Origin: Halicephalobus mephisto
Taxonomy: Eukaryota > Nematoda > Chromadorea > Rhabditida > Panagrolaimidae
DNA: 64,000 bases
Assembly (NCBI GenBank): GCA_009193035.1
Contig: SWDT01000121.1
Location: 1 to 64,000 of the forward strand
Direction of reading: 5' to 3'
Positions 46,230 through 57,051 of the stretch are shown here, one piece after another. The position numbers were made by a program, and so were the translations under genes. The notes under the pieces are model-generated. The model made no database searches. It saw only the letters and a list, made by a program, of their open reading frames with translations, and was not told where the DNA came from. Position 1 is the first letter of the stretch; each line of letters opens with the position of its first letter.

Positions 46230-46625
46230 AATAATATTTTTTACAAGCACAATAATATACGAACATAACTTTCATATGTGTATCCCCTACAAGACTACCA
46301 AGAGTCTCATTCACTTTCTACAATATTCCACACCCCCTGATATTCAGGCTATCGTTTTAGGTCTTCTTTTTCTATTTTACTTTATTATTTTAATAGTAAT
46401 CTAATAATAAGTAAGATCGTAATGATTAAAAAGTACTTACTAAGATACAAAAACAGAAACATTTTAATGATCTTTACTAGCACAATAAGACATACAATTA
46501 TTATATATTTCTGACACAATACAATCAAAATTCTCACTCATGTCCTACTGTATTCCACACCTCCTGATATTCAGGCTATCACTTCAATTATTCTTTTTCT
46601 AATCTACTTTTATGTCTTAACAATA
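46230..46625 (+). repeat. Dispersed repeat, copies B and C
   Basis: Two diverged copies about 235 bases apart, each with TATTCCACACC, CTGATATTCAGGCTATC and TTCTTTTTCTA. They match the copy at 5060-5195. 46626-47160 has no convincing gene; see rejected items. Confidence 0.75.
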
Positions 46626-47161
46626 ATAAAAAATTATCCGAGAATCTCTAGAACCTCAATATTCAGAAGTTACAAGAAAATTCAAAACTTCAAAAATAAA
46701 TAATTTTCTAATATATTGAGTTTTTTTAAAAAAATTGTTCAACGAAAAAATAAAACTAAACTTAGGTCAATAATTTGATAGACGAACTTTGAATTGAAAG
46801 TGTAAAAAATCAAACATCGACTTTTTTTTTAAATGACGTTTAGACAGACCTGTAACTTTGGAAACATCCATCAAAATTTTCAAGAATATTGATCTCCAAA
46901 AATCACAGAAGCTAGAAAAAGATTAAAAACACCGAAGATAAGAAATGTCAGTTATGTTAAATTTTTTAAAGTCCAACGTGACAAAAAATTCCGATCAAGG
47001 CCAAAGTGGTTTCGAGGTTGAATCGATGGACTTATCAATTAGGAGTATCGAGAATCAAGTTCCGGTTCGGGAAATGTTTCTCAGGTGGACGTATGATTGT
47101 AAAAACACTAATCAAATGATTATATGGTATTTTTATCCCAGGTATTCCTGTCCCAAATGTT

Positions 47162-47430
47162 TATAATCCAATTTTAGAGAAAGAACTCTGCAAAAACACA
47201 TATTACTGTAATAAAATCTATAGTTTCTGAATCTAAAATCAGAATCAAAACTCAATCTTCAGAATTCAAGATTCCGAGTTAAATAATATTTATATTTGAA
47301 ACATTTATGTTCCAATTTTAAAGATAGAACTCTGCAAAAACACATATTACTGTAATAAAACCCACAGGTTCTGAATCTAAAATCAGAATCAAAACTCAAT
47401 CTTCAGAATTCATGATTCTGAAAACTAACT
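47162..47430. repeat. Tandem duplication of about 147 bp
   Basis: Two copies share AACTCTGCAAAAACACATAT, TACTGTAATAAAA and AATCAAAACTCAATCTTCAG almost without change. 47431-48009 beyond it has no gene. Confidence 0.9.
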
Positions 47431-48017
47431 CTGAATTTTAAAAATAAATCAAATTTTATATAAAAACTTTATTAAAAAATTGAAACTTACCTAAAATGAC
47501 TTTTAAAACATGTAACGGATTTAAAGTTATTCAAAATTATTTATTTTTTAATTTTTAAATTAAATTTGTAAAAATTAGAACAAAAACATCTGGGACAGAA
47601 ATTTCCTCTCACGAATCACGTGGTAATTAAAAATTTTTCAATATATTGGTCTTCGAAAAACACGATAAACTAAAAACTTTAAGATTTTAGAAATACAAAA
47701 TTAAATAATAAATTGGGTATTTTTGGAAAAAAATAAAAAGATAAAAATCATAATATCGGACAGTTTAGAGATTGAAGGATAGAATGTGAGTTCGAAGACA
47801 CGTGGAATTTATTTATTAACTTTATTATCGAAAATACGTAATTTCTAAGTGTTTGTCCTTCGACGAGGAACTTTATTTGTAACTTTTGTATTACAAATAA
47901 ATAGGATAATACAAACAAGAATAACAACTAGGATGCAACTCCATATATGAAAGCAACTGACAGAAACATTCGTGTTGGCACCGAGGTTGGTTATTCAAGG
48001 ACAACTTGGTAGCTAAT

Positions 48018-48556
48018 TAGTGAAGCCACTAGAATGATAAATTGTATTTTGTATTGTATTTGTAATTTTATTTTGTATTTGTATTTGTATTTGTACCGAC
48101 AATACAAATACAATTGTACAATTGTAAGCACTATCATTGTTTTCCTAATTTTGATGATATATTTAAAACAATGTAATGATCTATTTTTAACTAAACTTCA
48201 TTAATCATATGCAAAGAAAATAATTAAATAATAAAATTTGCATTAAATTAAGATTTATCACAGATTCTCAGGACTCGACAATAGTGCGTTCTCAGAGTTC
48301 CGTTGCAACAGTCAGCAACCGACGCAGGTGGTTCCGATGATGCCGCGTTTACGACGTGGAATCAACACAGATTCCTCTGTGCAGATGGCACCACCGCTTT
48401 TCCTCAACCGATCAACGCAGGTGAATCCATGTCGAGTGATACAAAATAAACAATTGTATTTTTGTTATTGTTTTTGTATTTCATCCTTATTTTTGTATTG
48501 TAAAATATAATACAAATACAAAATACAATTGTTTTTTTGTTCTAGTGACTTCACTA
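48018..48556. mobile_element. Non-autonomous hAT-type MITE carrying a GC-rich captured segment
   Basis: Terminal inverted repeats of 17 bases, TAGTGAAGCCACTAGAA at the left and the complement of TAGTGAAGTCACTAGAA at the right, one mismatch. The start TAGTG fits the hAT end consensus. Eight-base flanks TAGCTAAT and CAGCTAAT match at seven positions, the hAT target-site size. Subterminal regions are rich in TTGTATTTGTA words in opposite orientation. There is no transposase. The middle (48255-48440) is GC-rich with an open frame on the plus strand, bounded by an acceptor-like TATCACAG and a donor-like GCAG|GTGAA. Confidence 0.8.
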
Positions 48557-48604
48557 CAGCTAATGCACGCCCGTGAACACTAAGCAGACCGACGATCGTA
48601 CGTA

Positions 48605-49135
48605 AGAGAATCTGATTTTTCTTTTTAGTTAACTAGTCCTGCATGAATTATAACTTCTCGATTTATTCGAGTAACCAAATGATACAAAACTACTTAATTA
48701 TAACTTTGAACGATTCAATGACGTCGTTAATTTTTTACTTTTCAATGACGTCATTATTGCTCCAAATTAGCGCGCAAGTTGAGTCCTTGTATTTCAAAAA
48801 TTTTCGTCCTGAGAGTCATAATTTTCCGTGACAACATTGTTACACACTAATAAAAAACATCTTTTTTGAAAAGTTACTGTAATGATAGTTATTGTAAGAA
48901 AATCTAACTTGTTCTCTTAATTAACTAGTTCTGCACGAATTACAACCCCTGGATTTATTTGAGTAACTAAACGATACAAAAATAAGTAACTATAACTTCT
49001 GATGGTTCAGCTTTGTCGTTAGTATTCTCTCTGAACGACATCACTGCTGTAAATTGACGCAAGTTGGGTCCTTGTATTTCAAAAATTTTCGCCCTGAGAG
49101 TCATCCGTGACATTGTAAAATTACCTATCGGAAAG
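48605..49135. repeat. Diverged tandem duplication of about 290 bp
   Basis: Two copies share AACTAGTYCTGCAYGAATTA, GATTTATTYGAGTAAC, GTCCTTGTATTTCAAAAATT and CCTGAGAGTCAT. No coding potential. The last piece of the second copy leads into the pogo-type element. Confidence 0.85.
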
Positions 49136-49155
49136 TAACTATAAATTTCCTAGTA

Positions 49156-49397
49156 CAGTGAAATCTCGATATAAGGCACCCTCAAGGGACCGGACAAATC
49201 GTGCCTTATATCGTGGGGTGCCTTTTATCGAGGGTCAAATATGATTAAAATTCCTTAAAATCGTGTCTTATATCCTGGGATGTCTTATAGCATGGGGTGT
49301 CTTATAGCATGGGGTATCTTATATTGAGGGTGGGTAATAGCGAGGCGCACTGAATCCGTGCCTTATAGCCTGGGTGCGTTATATCGAGATTCTACTG
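49156..49397. mobile_element. pogo/Tigger-type MITE
   Basis: A 242-bp element flanked by TA on both sides. The left end is CAGTGAAATCTCGATATAAG and the right end, complemented, is CAGTAGAATCTCGATATAAC, the typical end of Tc1/mariner-class pogo elements. The interior is a set of degenerate GCCTTATATCGTGGGGTGCC-like repeats derived from the ends. No transposase. Confidence 0.9.
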
Positions 49398-49399
49398 TA

Positions 49400-50620
49400 C
49401 ATTAGTCCTCAGAAAACATTACAAACTATAAGAATATTTAAAAATACGAAATTGTTGTATTGAATTTTCTTCAAAATACATAATGAAGAAAAATTTATTT
49501 AAAATAAACGCGATTCAATGGCTGAATATACTTATAAAAAGCTCCAAAGATCGAGTTTTATTTCTAGAGATATCTATTTCTCAAGTAGACAGACGATTGT
49601 AAAATTATCCATTAAGAAATAACCAAATATGTTCTAGTTTATCGACATTCAGAAAACTTTGGAAGTTATGAAATTTCAAAAATAAAAATTGAATTTTCTT
49701 TGGATTTTTTTCAATAAAAATATAAAAAAGATGGGCCTGATCTCACGTTATTCGGCCAGATCAGATAAGGGTCCTCGAATGATTAGAGAGTTCCTATTGG
49801 CTTCTGTTTTCTTATCAGAAGATGAAGGAAACAAGTTGGCCAAACTGGAACTTGCGGGTTATCGATTTTCGGGATGAGCACATTCAATCTCATTGAAAAT
49901 AAAATGAACCGATCAGCGGAATTTCGATTTATCGTTCTTCCATATCTTAAAGACGCTCAAAATACAAAAATAATTATAATTGGAATTTTGTAGAAGTTTT
50001 TGGAATCTTCGAAAGTCATAGAAGCTTTTAAATCGTTTTAGAATTTAATAAAAATCCCTATTGAGACTTTTAAACAATATGTATGTTAATTATAATACAA
50101 GAACGCCTAAGGCATTGCTTAATCAACCAACTATTCGAGAGGTTCAGCTAAGGAACAAGACTTTAGAATATAATTTTAGAACTTAGTGTCTGAAGAAAGT
50201 TGTAAATTCCAAAAAATGGATATCATCAAAAACAAAGTCAATCAGACGTTTTTGACGAAATTAAAAACTCCAGACTTCAGAATTTTGAACGCTAACCTCT
50301 AATTTCAATTTCAGATTTAGAATCTACAAGTTCGATTTCCCTATTTTTGTTCAACTTTAAAGATATTTAACATTTCTGCATCGAAAGTCTACGTAAAAGT
50401 GCAAAGTTACATAGAATAGTTCTTAACCACTTTAATCTGTTTTGAATTTACGTGTCAACCGGCTCTTACCTGATCCTAACTCAACCCTCTTCTTTATCTT
50501 TAACTACAGTAGGACAAATAAAGCATGGCTGAAACTTACAAGTACAGTGGGAATCTATTTTCTTCTGCGCGATAAAGGAGCTTCCAATAATACTACCACG
50601 AGCAAAAAAAGGTATATTAA
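49400..50620. other. Gap without a supported gene
   Basis: No multi-exon gene. A 48-codon frame at 49731-49877 has locally better base composition but no partner exons. The rest is AT-rich non-repetitive sequence. Confidence 0.4.
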
Positions 50621-50629
50621 GTAGCTCTA

Positions 50630-51200
50630 ATATATCGGATACACTATATTTAATGTATTGATACACTAAATACAATACATTAATATTGTACTTAATATAT
50701 CGATATATTACACATATTTCATACATCAAAGTCGTTTCAATATATCAATACAACAAATACAATGTATTCGATACATCAGAATTGCTTTAATGTATTCATA
50801 TATTGAATACAATGTATCTCATGCATTAGAGCCGTTTTAATGTATTCATACATTAAATATAATTCATCGATATTATACGTAATATACCAATATATTGAAT
50901 ATAATGTATCTGATGAATCATGATTCTTTTAATGCATTGATATCAACTTAATGTACCTATATATTGAATATAATACATCTGATACATCATACTCATTTTA
51001 ATGTACTGGTATACCGAATATAATATGTCGATATTACATTTGATATATCGATGTATTGAAAATAATGCATCTGATCCATCAGAAGTGTCTTAATGTATCC
51101 ATACATTAAATATAGTGCACCAATATCAACTTGATGTACCTATATATTGAATATAATACATCAGACCTGCTTTGGTGTATCCATACGCCAAATACCATGT
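50630..51200. repeat. TATATTGAATATAATGTATC satellite
   Basis: More than ten irregular units of 45-60 bases built from ATATATTGAATATAATGTAT, CTGATACATCA and TTTAATGTATCCATAC, many locally self-complementary. 51201-52030 beyond it is unannotated apart from a stretch at 51300-51770 resembling 15005-15130. Confidence 0.9.
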
Positions 51201-52029
51201 AATAATTTGTTATGTGCACTATTTTTATTACAATAAAATTACTATAACGTGAATAAGTTTTCATCTTTTCCTTTGGTAAATTGTATACAGTAATAACTAG
51301 TGAAATTCACTTCATTTTTTTCGCTTTTATATTGATTTTGCGGTAGTGAGATTGACTTAATACATCCGTTAAGTAAAAATTACTTCATCAAAATGGCGAT
51401 AACGCCACTGATCCAAAAAGACAACTAACAGTCCTGACAAAGATTTACCGATCGTGTTGCATTTGTATTTTATAACTTGTTTATAATAATCGTTTAATTA
51501 TCCAAATTTTAGATATGCGTTCGGAATAAATCGAAGAAAAGACGAAATTTCGAACATTATTAAAAATCAAAAAATAAACATACGATAGTTGATCCCTTGA
51601 GGCATTTTTTTATTTCATAATATTTATCTTTTTTTATTTTTAAACCGGTTTTTCTGGTAGTTGAATTAATTTAATACATCAGTTAAGAAAAAATAATTTA
51701 AAAACGAAGAATTTTAAAACTAATACAAGTCAAAGGGCAAATGTCACTAGAGAACTGTCATACAACCGATTTTCTGACATAACTACTCACGTTCTGTATA
51801 TTTTATTACTTTTTAATGATAGTTAAATTTCCAACAATCAAGAAAGTAATCTGAATGTTGAACAAAGGAAAATGACTTTTTATGTTTTACAACTCTCTTT
51901 TTTTCAAAGATAACAATAGTCCATTTCCAAATCAATTCATTCTGTCTCATGAATTGTTTCCGGAACAAATAGTTTTTTTCGACGTCAGTTATAAGCTTCG
52001 TGATATTTATTCAAAAAATAAAATTTTAA

Positions 52030-52345
52030 AGATTCTCGAAACGAAAATTGGAGTTTTATTTTTTATCTGAAAATCGAAAATTTTAAAGATTCTCGAAACG
52101 AAAATTGGAGTTTTATTTTTTATCTGAAAATTGAAAATTTTGAAGATTCTCGAAACGAAAATTGGAGTTTTATTTTTTATCTGAAAATCAAAAATTTTAA
52201 AGATTCTCGAAACGAAAATTGGAATTTTAATTTTTACTTAAAAATCGAAAATTGGAATTTTATTTTTTATTTGAAAATCGAAAATTTAAGAAATTCTCGA
52301 AACGAAAATTGGAATTTTATTTTTTACTTAAAAATCGAAAATCAG
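52030..52345. repeat. 56-bp tandem repeat
   Basis: About six units of AAAGATTCTCGAAACGAAAA then TTGGAGTTTTATTTTTTATC. Confidence 0.92.
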
Positions 52346-52790
52346 AATTTTTTGAATATGAATCTCAACTTTCGTGATTTATTTACAAAATAAGATTAAT
52401 TTCCCAGGTTCCTAAAACGAATAATTTAATTTTTTGAATCAAACATTTCGTGTTTTTTATTTACAAAAAAGATAAATTTTCTAAGTTTAAAAATAAAAAG
52501 TTAAATTTTCTGAACACGAATCGAAAATTTTATTTTTTCATTAAGAAACGTTTCTTCGGGTCCTGTGCCGAAGTCTATAAAAAGATCGACATCAAAATCA
52601 GATTTAATTTTTGCATAAAAATCGGATACATCATCTTGTCTGAATGTTGCAAGCAAAGTGCAAATTTTATTCCGATTTCGTAATTTTCACAAATATAGAA
52701 ATACCAATTGATCTGCTTGAATGTTGCGGGAAAAGTGCTAATTTTACTTCGACTTTGTGATTTTCACAAATATAAATATAAAAATACTAC

Positions 52791-53250
52791 TAAGGGAGCT
52801 TGCCTAAAATATGCAAGGCTTATATGGTGCTTTTCTGGGACCCCCTCCCCCTGTAAGCCTTACATATTTTAAGAAAGCTCCCTAAATTAAAAAAAGGATA
52901 AAATAATCTATAAGGAAGCTTTCCTGAAATATATAAGGCTTACATGGTGCTTTTCTGGGACCCCCTCCCCCTGTAAGCCTTAGGTATTTTAGACAAGCTC
53001 CCTAAATTTAAAAAAAGCTACAATAACCTATAAGAAAACTTGCCTAAAATATATAAGGTTAACATGGAGCTTTTCTGGAACCCCTTCCCCCTGTAAGCCT
53101 TACATATTTTAAGAAAGCTCTCTAAATTTAAAAAAAAAGCTACAATAACCTATAAGAAAACTTACCTAAAATATATAAGGTTTACATGGAGCTTTTCTAA
53201 GACCCCCTCCCCTTGTAAGCTTTATATATTTTAGACAAACTCTCTAAGCT
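52791..53250. repeat. Array of four tandem hairpins, about 120 bp each
   Basis: Units start near 52791, 52911, 53031 and 53152. Each has a left arm like GGGAGCTTGCCTAAAATATG and CAAGGCTTA, a loop with TTTTCTGGGACCCCCTCCCC, and a right arm CTGTAAGCCTTACATATTTT then AAGAAAGCTCCC that pairs with the left. Stems are about 35-38 bp with small bulges. They could be tandem copies of a foldback MITE or processed hairpin RNAs; the sequence alone does not decide. Confidence 0.85.
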
Positions 53251-53814
53251 GCCTGAATGTTGCATGCAAAGTGCGAATTTTACTCCAATTTTGATGTTAT
53301 TCTTGGTGCTGAAACAAATTGTCAAAATTTTGTAACTTTTATTTAAAAAATAAAATAAATTTCCGAAATTTTTGAAATAAATCGTAGAATATTTTTGAAC
53401 ATAAATAAAAATTTTTGTTTTTTTCATTAAAAAATGTTTTTTTGGGTCCTGGAACGAATTATTCGTTTTTTTCAGATGCGAGTTGTTCGAATTTTGTAAT
53501 TTTTATTTTAAAAAACAAAAATTCCTAAATTTTTAAAAGAAATGGATTTTTTAGATTTAGATCGAAAATTTTTTGTTTTTTATTCGCGAAAAAACGTGTT
53601 TCAGGTTCCCGAAACGAATTGTCGATTTTCGTTTTTTACGAGTTTCAACTTTTTCGATTTTTATTCAAAAAAACAAATTTCTTAATTTAGAAATTTGAAA
53701 TACTTTATATTATGTTTTATAGCTTTTAGAATGATCATTTATATTATATATTTAATTTTTACTCAATCTTCTTTAAAAATTAGAAAATTAAAAAAAGTAA
53801 AAATTTCATATATC

Positions 53815-54085
53815 AAATTTTAAAATTAAATAAAAAAATAAGTTTTGACTTATTTTGTAGATTATTATATATCTGTTTAGAATATATTATTTATTTTTAT
53901 TTAATTGCTTTCTGAAAATAAATATAAAAATTTTAAAAAATCCATATATCGAATTTTAAAATTTAATAAAAAAATAAATTTTGACTTATTTTGTAGATTA
54001 TTGTACATTTGTTTAGAATATATTATTTACTTTTATTTAATTGCTTTCTGAAAATAAATATAAAAATTTAAAAAAATCCATATAT
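53815..54085. repeat. Two tandem 130-bp units
   Basis: Copies share TTTGACTTATTTTGTAGATT, TTTAGAATATATTATTTA and TTGCTTTCTGAAAATAAATA. 53251-53814 and 54086-54640 are AT-rich spacers without a gene. Confidence 0.88.
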
Positions 54086-54652
54086 CGCGCGTCGAAACAA
54101 CGCGCGGACATCCTTTGTTTGCAGAATTTCAATCATTCGATTTTATAACTGCTCTTTTCGTACTTCAATTCCGCCAAATATTAGTAATTCTTCTTCAAAA
54201 ATGGGGTGTACTTTTCCTATCCATCAATTCTCTATTTTTTAAATGAAAAATTCGAAAAAAATAAAAATTTAATTTTTCCGATTTTTTTTAAATCGAAAAA
54301 AATTTAATTTTTAAATTGAAAAAAATAAATTACGTGTTTTAAATTAATTTTTCAGCGTTAGTAAAATTCAGAAATTTATATGCAAATTTTCTATTTTAAA
54401 TGTTTTAAAAAATAAAATTATTTTTTGTTCATTTTTTAAAATTTGTTTAAATCTTTTGTTACAAAATTTTCAGTTTTATATTTTTGCTCCCATAATTAAA
54501 ATTTTTTCTGTCAATTTTATGTAATTCAGTTTTCTGATTTTCAATTGTAGTTTTATTTTTTTCGAAAAATCATTTTTTATTTTTCAAAGATTGCTTATTT
54601 TTCGTTTTTAAATATTAATTGTTTAAAAATATTATTTTTAGTTTTTTCGAAA

Positions 54653-55824
54653 ATGGCTACTCTGGTCAGCAAAGACGACGTCGAAGTCCAGATCAGCGAA
54701 AAGAGCATGAACCAGTGTCATCTTTTCATAGATATGAAAGACTGTAAGATTATTTTTTCCTTAACATCCATATTGCGTAATGTAGATTTTTTCGATATCA
54801 AAATTTCCACTACTATTAGATTCCGACGAAAAGCATCCAGAATACAGCGATCAAACTTGTATATTTGAGATCTAAAATTAAAGATATTAGTGAAAATTAG
54901 CAAAATTCAGAATTTCCTCTTAGGACATGACTTCGGAAGTTAATATCTGTTAAAAATTAGGTATATTAAAAGTAAATATCGTTCGATAAATAAATTTTTA
55001 TTTAGTAGATTTACGAAATCTCAAATATCAAAACCCAAAGTTTTCGTTTATTTGAATTTTGAAGATCAACATCAAAGTCAGATTAGTAAATTCTAAATGA
55101 AAAATAAAATTGATTGTTGATTTCCGAAATTCAGACATGTGGGATTTTTGATTTTGATATTTGAGATTTCGTAAATCTACTAAATAAAATTTATTTTTCG
55201 AACAGTGTTTACTTTTAATATATCTAATTTTTAACAGATATTAACTTCTGAAATCATGTCCTAAGAAGAAATCCTGAAGTTTGTTAATTTCCACTAATAT
55301 CTTTAATTTTAGATCTCAAAAATACAAGTTTGATCGCTGTATTCTGGATGCTTTTCGTCGGGATCTAATAGTAGTGGGGATTTTGATATCGAAAAAAACT
55401 AAAATTTCTTAATAAAAATACTGATTGAATAATTTCAGCTTTGACGAACATGGACAAGATTCCTCTTCCTGAAGTCGATGGTGAGATTCTGAAGCTCATC
55501 ATCGAATACCTCAAGATGTATGATGATGCTGAATCTTACACTCCTGCTGAAAACTACAAAGCTCAGATTTCTTCCAAGGACAAAGAATTCATGGAGAAAA
55601 TCCCTCACGACAAAATCGTACCTCTTCTGAATGCTGCCAACTACTTGAATATTCCTCGTTTGACTGATGCTGGTCTTCTGTACATCCGAGGATGGGTCTA
55701 TGGTCGATCACCCGAAGAAATCCGATACATCCTCGATCTCCCTGATGATTACACCTCCGAAGAAAAACATCAGATGGCCAACGATTTCACTTTCTACAAT
55801 CCCAACGACGCTCAAAGAAATTAA
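54653..55824 (+). CDS. SKP1: SKP1-related protein (SCF adaptor)
   Basis: SKP1 links the cullin CUL1 to F-box proteins in SCF ubiquitin ligases. Exon 1 (54653-54743) and exon 2 (55439-55824) join in frame to 158 aa; human SKP1 is 163 aa. The N-terminal BTB/POZ-like fold is shorter and diverged (VSKDDVEVQISEKSMNQCHLF in place of QSSDGEIFEVDVEIAKQS). The PLPEVDGEILKLIIEYLK helix, the KEFMEKIPHDKIVPLLNAANYL core and the C-terminal YGRSPEEIRYILDLPDDYTSEEK F-box-binding region are clear. The usual C-terminal WCEEK is replaced by FYNPNDAQRN. Divergence fits the expanded nematode skr families rather than the conserved core SKP1. TTTTTAG is 11 bases before the ATG. Confidence 0.9.
54786..55397. repeat. 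Long foldback (inverted repeat) in the SKP1-like intron
   Basis: The left arm 54786-55035 pairs with the right arm 55147-55397 over about 250 bases with high identity (about 85-90% by eye); the spacer is about 110 bases. Matching blocks include TCGATATCAAAAT, CGACGAAAAGCATCCAGAAT, CTTAGGACATGA and ACGAAATCTCAAATATCAAA. It fills almost the whole 695-bp intron. Confidence 0.93.
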
Positions 55825-55984
55825 ATCTGTGAAGTTATTTATGCATTTACGTGGTCAGATTTTATCCGAGTAAATTGATTTCGAATTTGAGATTTGGATT
55901 AAATGGGATTATTTTGGAAATCAGAAGTGGGAGTTTTTGCGAAAGCATCTTGAGACGAATTTTCAGAGATATATAGGATTCTGG

Positions 55985-56310
55985 ATTCAGATGTCGATTT
56001 CAGAATTGTATAGTCGTAGAATTAAAGATAGATATTGTTAAGAAGTAATCCAGAAGTGGATTTCTGGAAACTTTCAAAAATTCGGTTTTCAAACATGTTC
56101 TGAAATCATTATTACAGAACTAGAAGTTGTTGCGAAATAATTCTGAAATGACTTCTGAGAAGTTCCTAAATCTTTGATTCTGAGATGCTGACTTTAAAAT
56201 CATATAACCATAAAATCAGAGGTAGATATTATTAAGAAGTAATCCAGAAGTGGATTTCTGGAAACTTTAAAAAGTTCGGTTTTCAAACATGTTCTGAAAT
56301 CATTATATAA
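55985..56310. repeat. Tandem duplication of about 185 bp
   Basis: Both copies contain TTAAGAAGTAATCCAGAAGT, GGATTTCTGGAAACTTT and TTCGGTTTTCAAACATGTTC. The remaining 56311-56820 is non-coding; an 83-codon AT-rich frame at 56423-56674 was not accepted. Confidence 0.88.
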
Positions 56311-56995
56311 ATCAGAAAAAAGTTGTTGAGAAATAGTTCTAATACGAATTCCTAGAAGTTTCTAGAACTCTGATTCTCAGCCGTTCATTCATTAATATTA
56401 CTACAGTAGAAAATTAAATTAGATGTTGCGAAATAACTTTGAGAAAATACTTTTGCAAATCTCTAAAATCCTAGCTTTTGATCTTATCCAAAAATCTTTT
56501 ATTGGATTTTCAAGGATCAAGAATTTTTGTCAGGTTTTTGAAGATTTCAAAATTTTGTATCAGCTTACAGAAGATTCTAGAAACTTCTACGACATCCTGA
56601 AGTACTACATTCACTCCTACAGAACTCTAGAAACTTGTGAAATCCTTGAAAAACTAGTTTTATACGATTCTTAAAGATTTCAATTTTCTATTAGATTTTG
56701 AATTCATCACAAGTGTAAAATGATCAGTGAATTTTTCACAAGATCCAAAATTACTTTCGAAAATTTAATTTTATTCGGTAAGTTTCCACAAAATTCCAAT
56801 ATTGAAAGTTAAATCATCCACCATTTTCCTTTTCATTTGCATAAATACACAAATCACTGTCAATGAATTCTTTTTTGGGTTTACGTTTATCTGATCAAAC
56901 AAATTTCACACCGGAAACCGACCTTCTATTAACCTCTGGTTTTTTATTCTAATATAGAATAAATAATTGGTGAATTTTTAATGTTTTCAAAACGG

Positions 56996-57003
56996 TATAT
57001 AAG
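56996..57003 (+). promoter_or_regulatory. TATA box of ShK gene 1
   Basis: TATATAAG lies 56 bases before the ATG inside CAAAACGGTATATAAGCGCA, a segment identical in the second gene at the same distance. No splice acceptor separates it from the start. Confidence 0.8.
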
Positions 57004-57051
57004 CGCAGGATTTTGGGAAAAGGTATACTAATTGGAAATTGTCTTCTGAAG

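Noticed and set aside
46945..47166. 73-codon frame with a GC-richer start (SVMLNFLKSN...)
   Set aside because: A donor-like CTCAG|GTGG exists near 47085 but no downstream exon in phase could be found; it may be a gene fragment.
49731..49877. 48-codon frame MGLISRYSARSDKGPRM...
   Set aside because: Better composition than its surroundings, but too short, without splice partners or a recognised domain.
56423..56674. 83-codon frame rich in Phe, Ile and Leu
   Set aside because: AT-rich sequence with no start context, domain or splice partner; it overlaps repeat-like words seen elsewhere.
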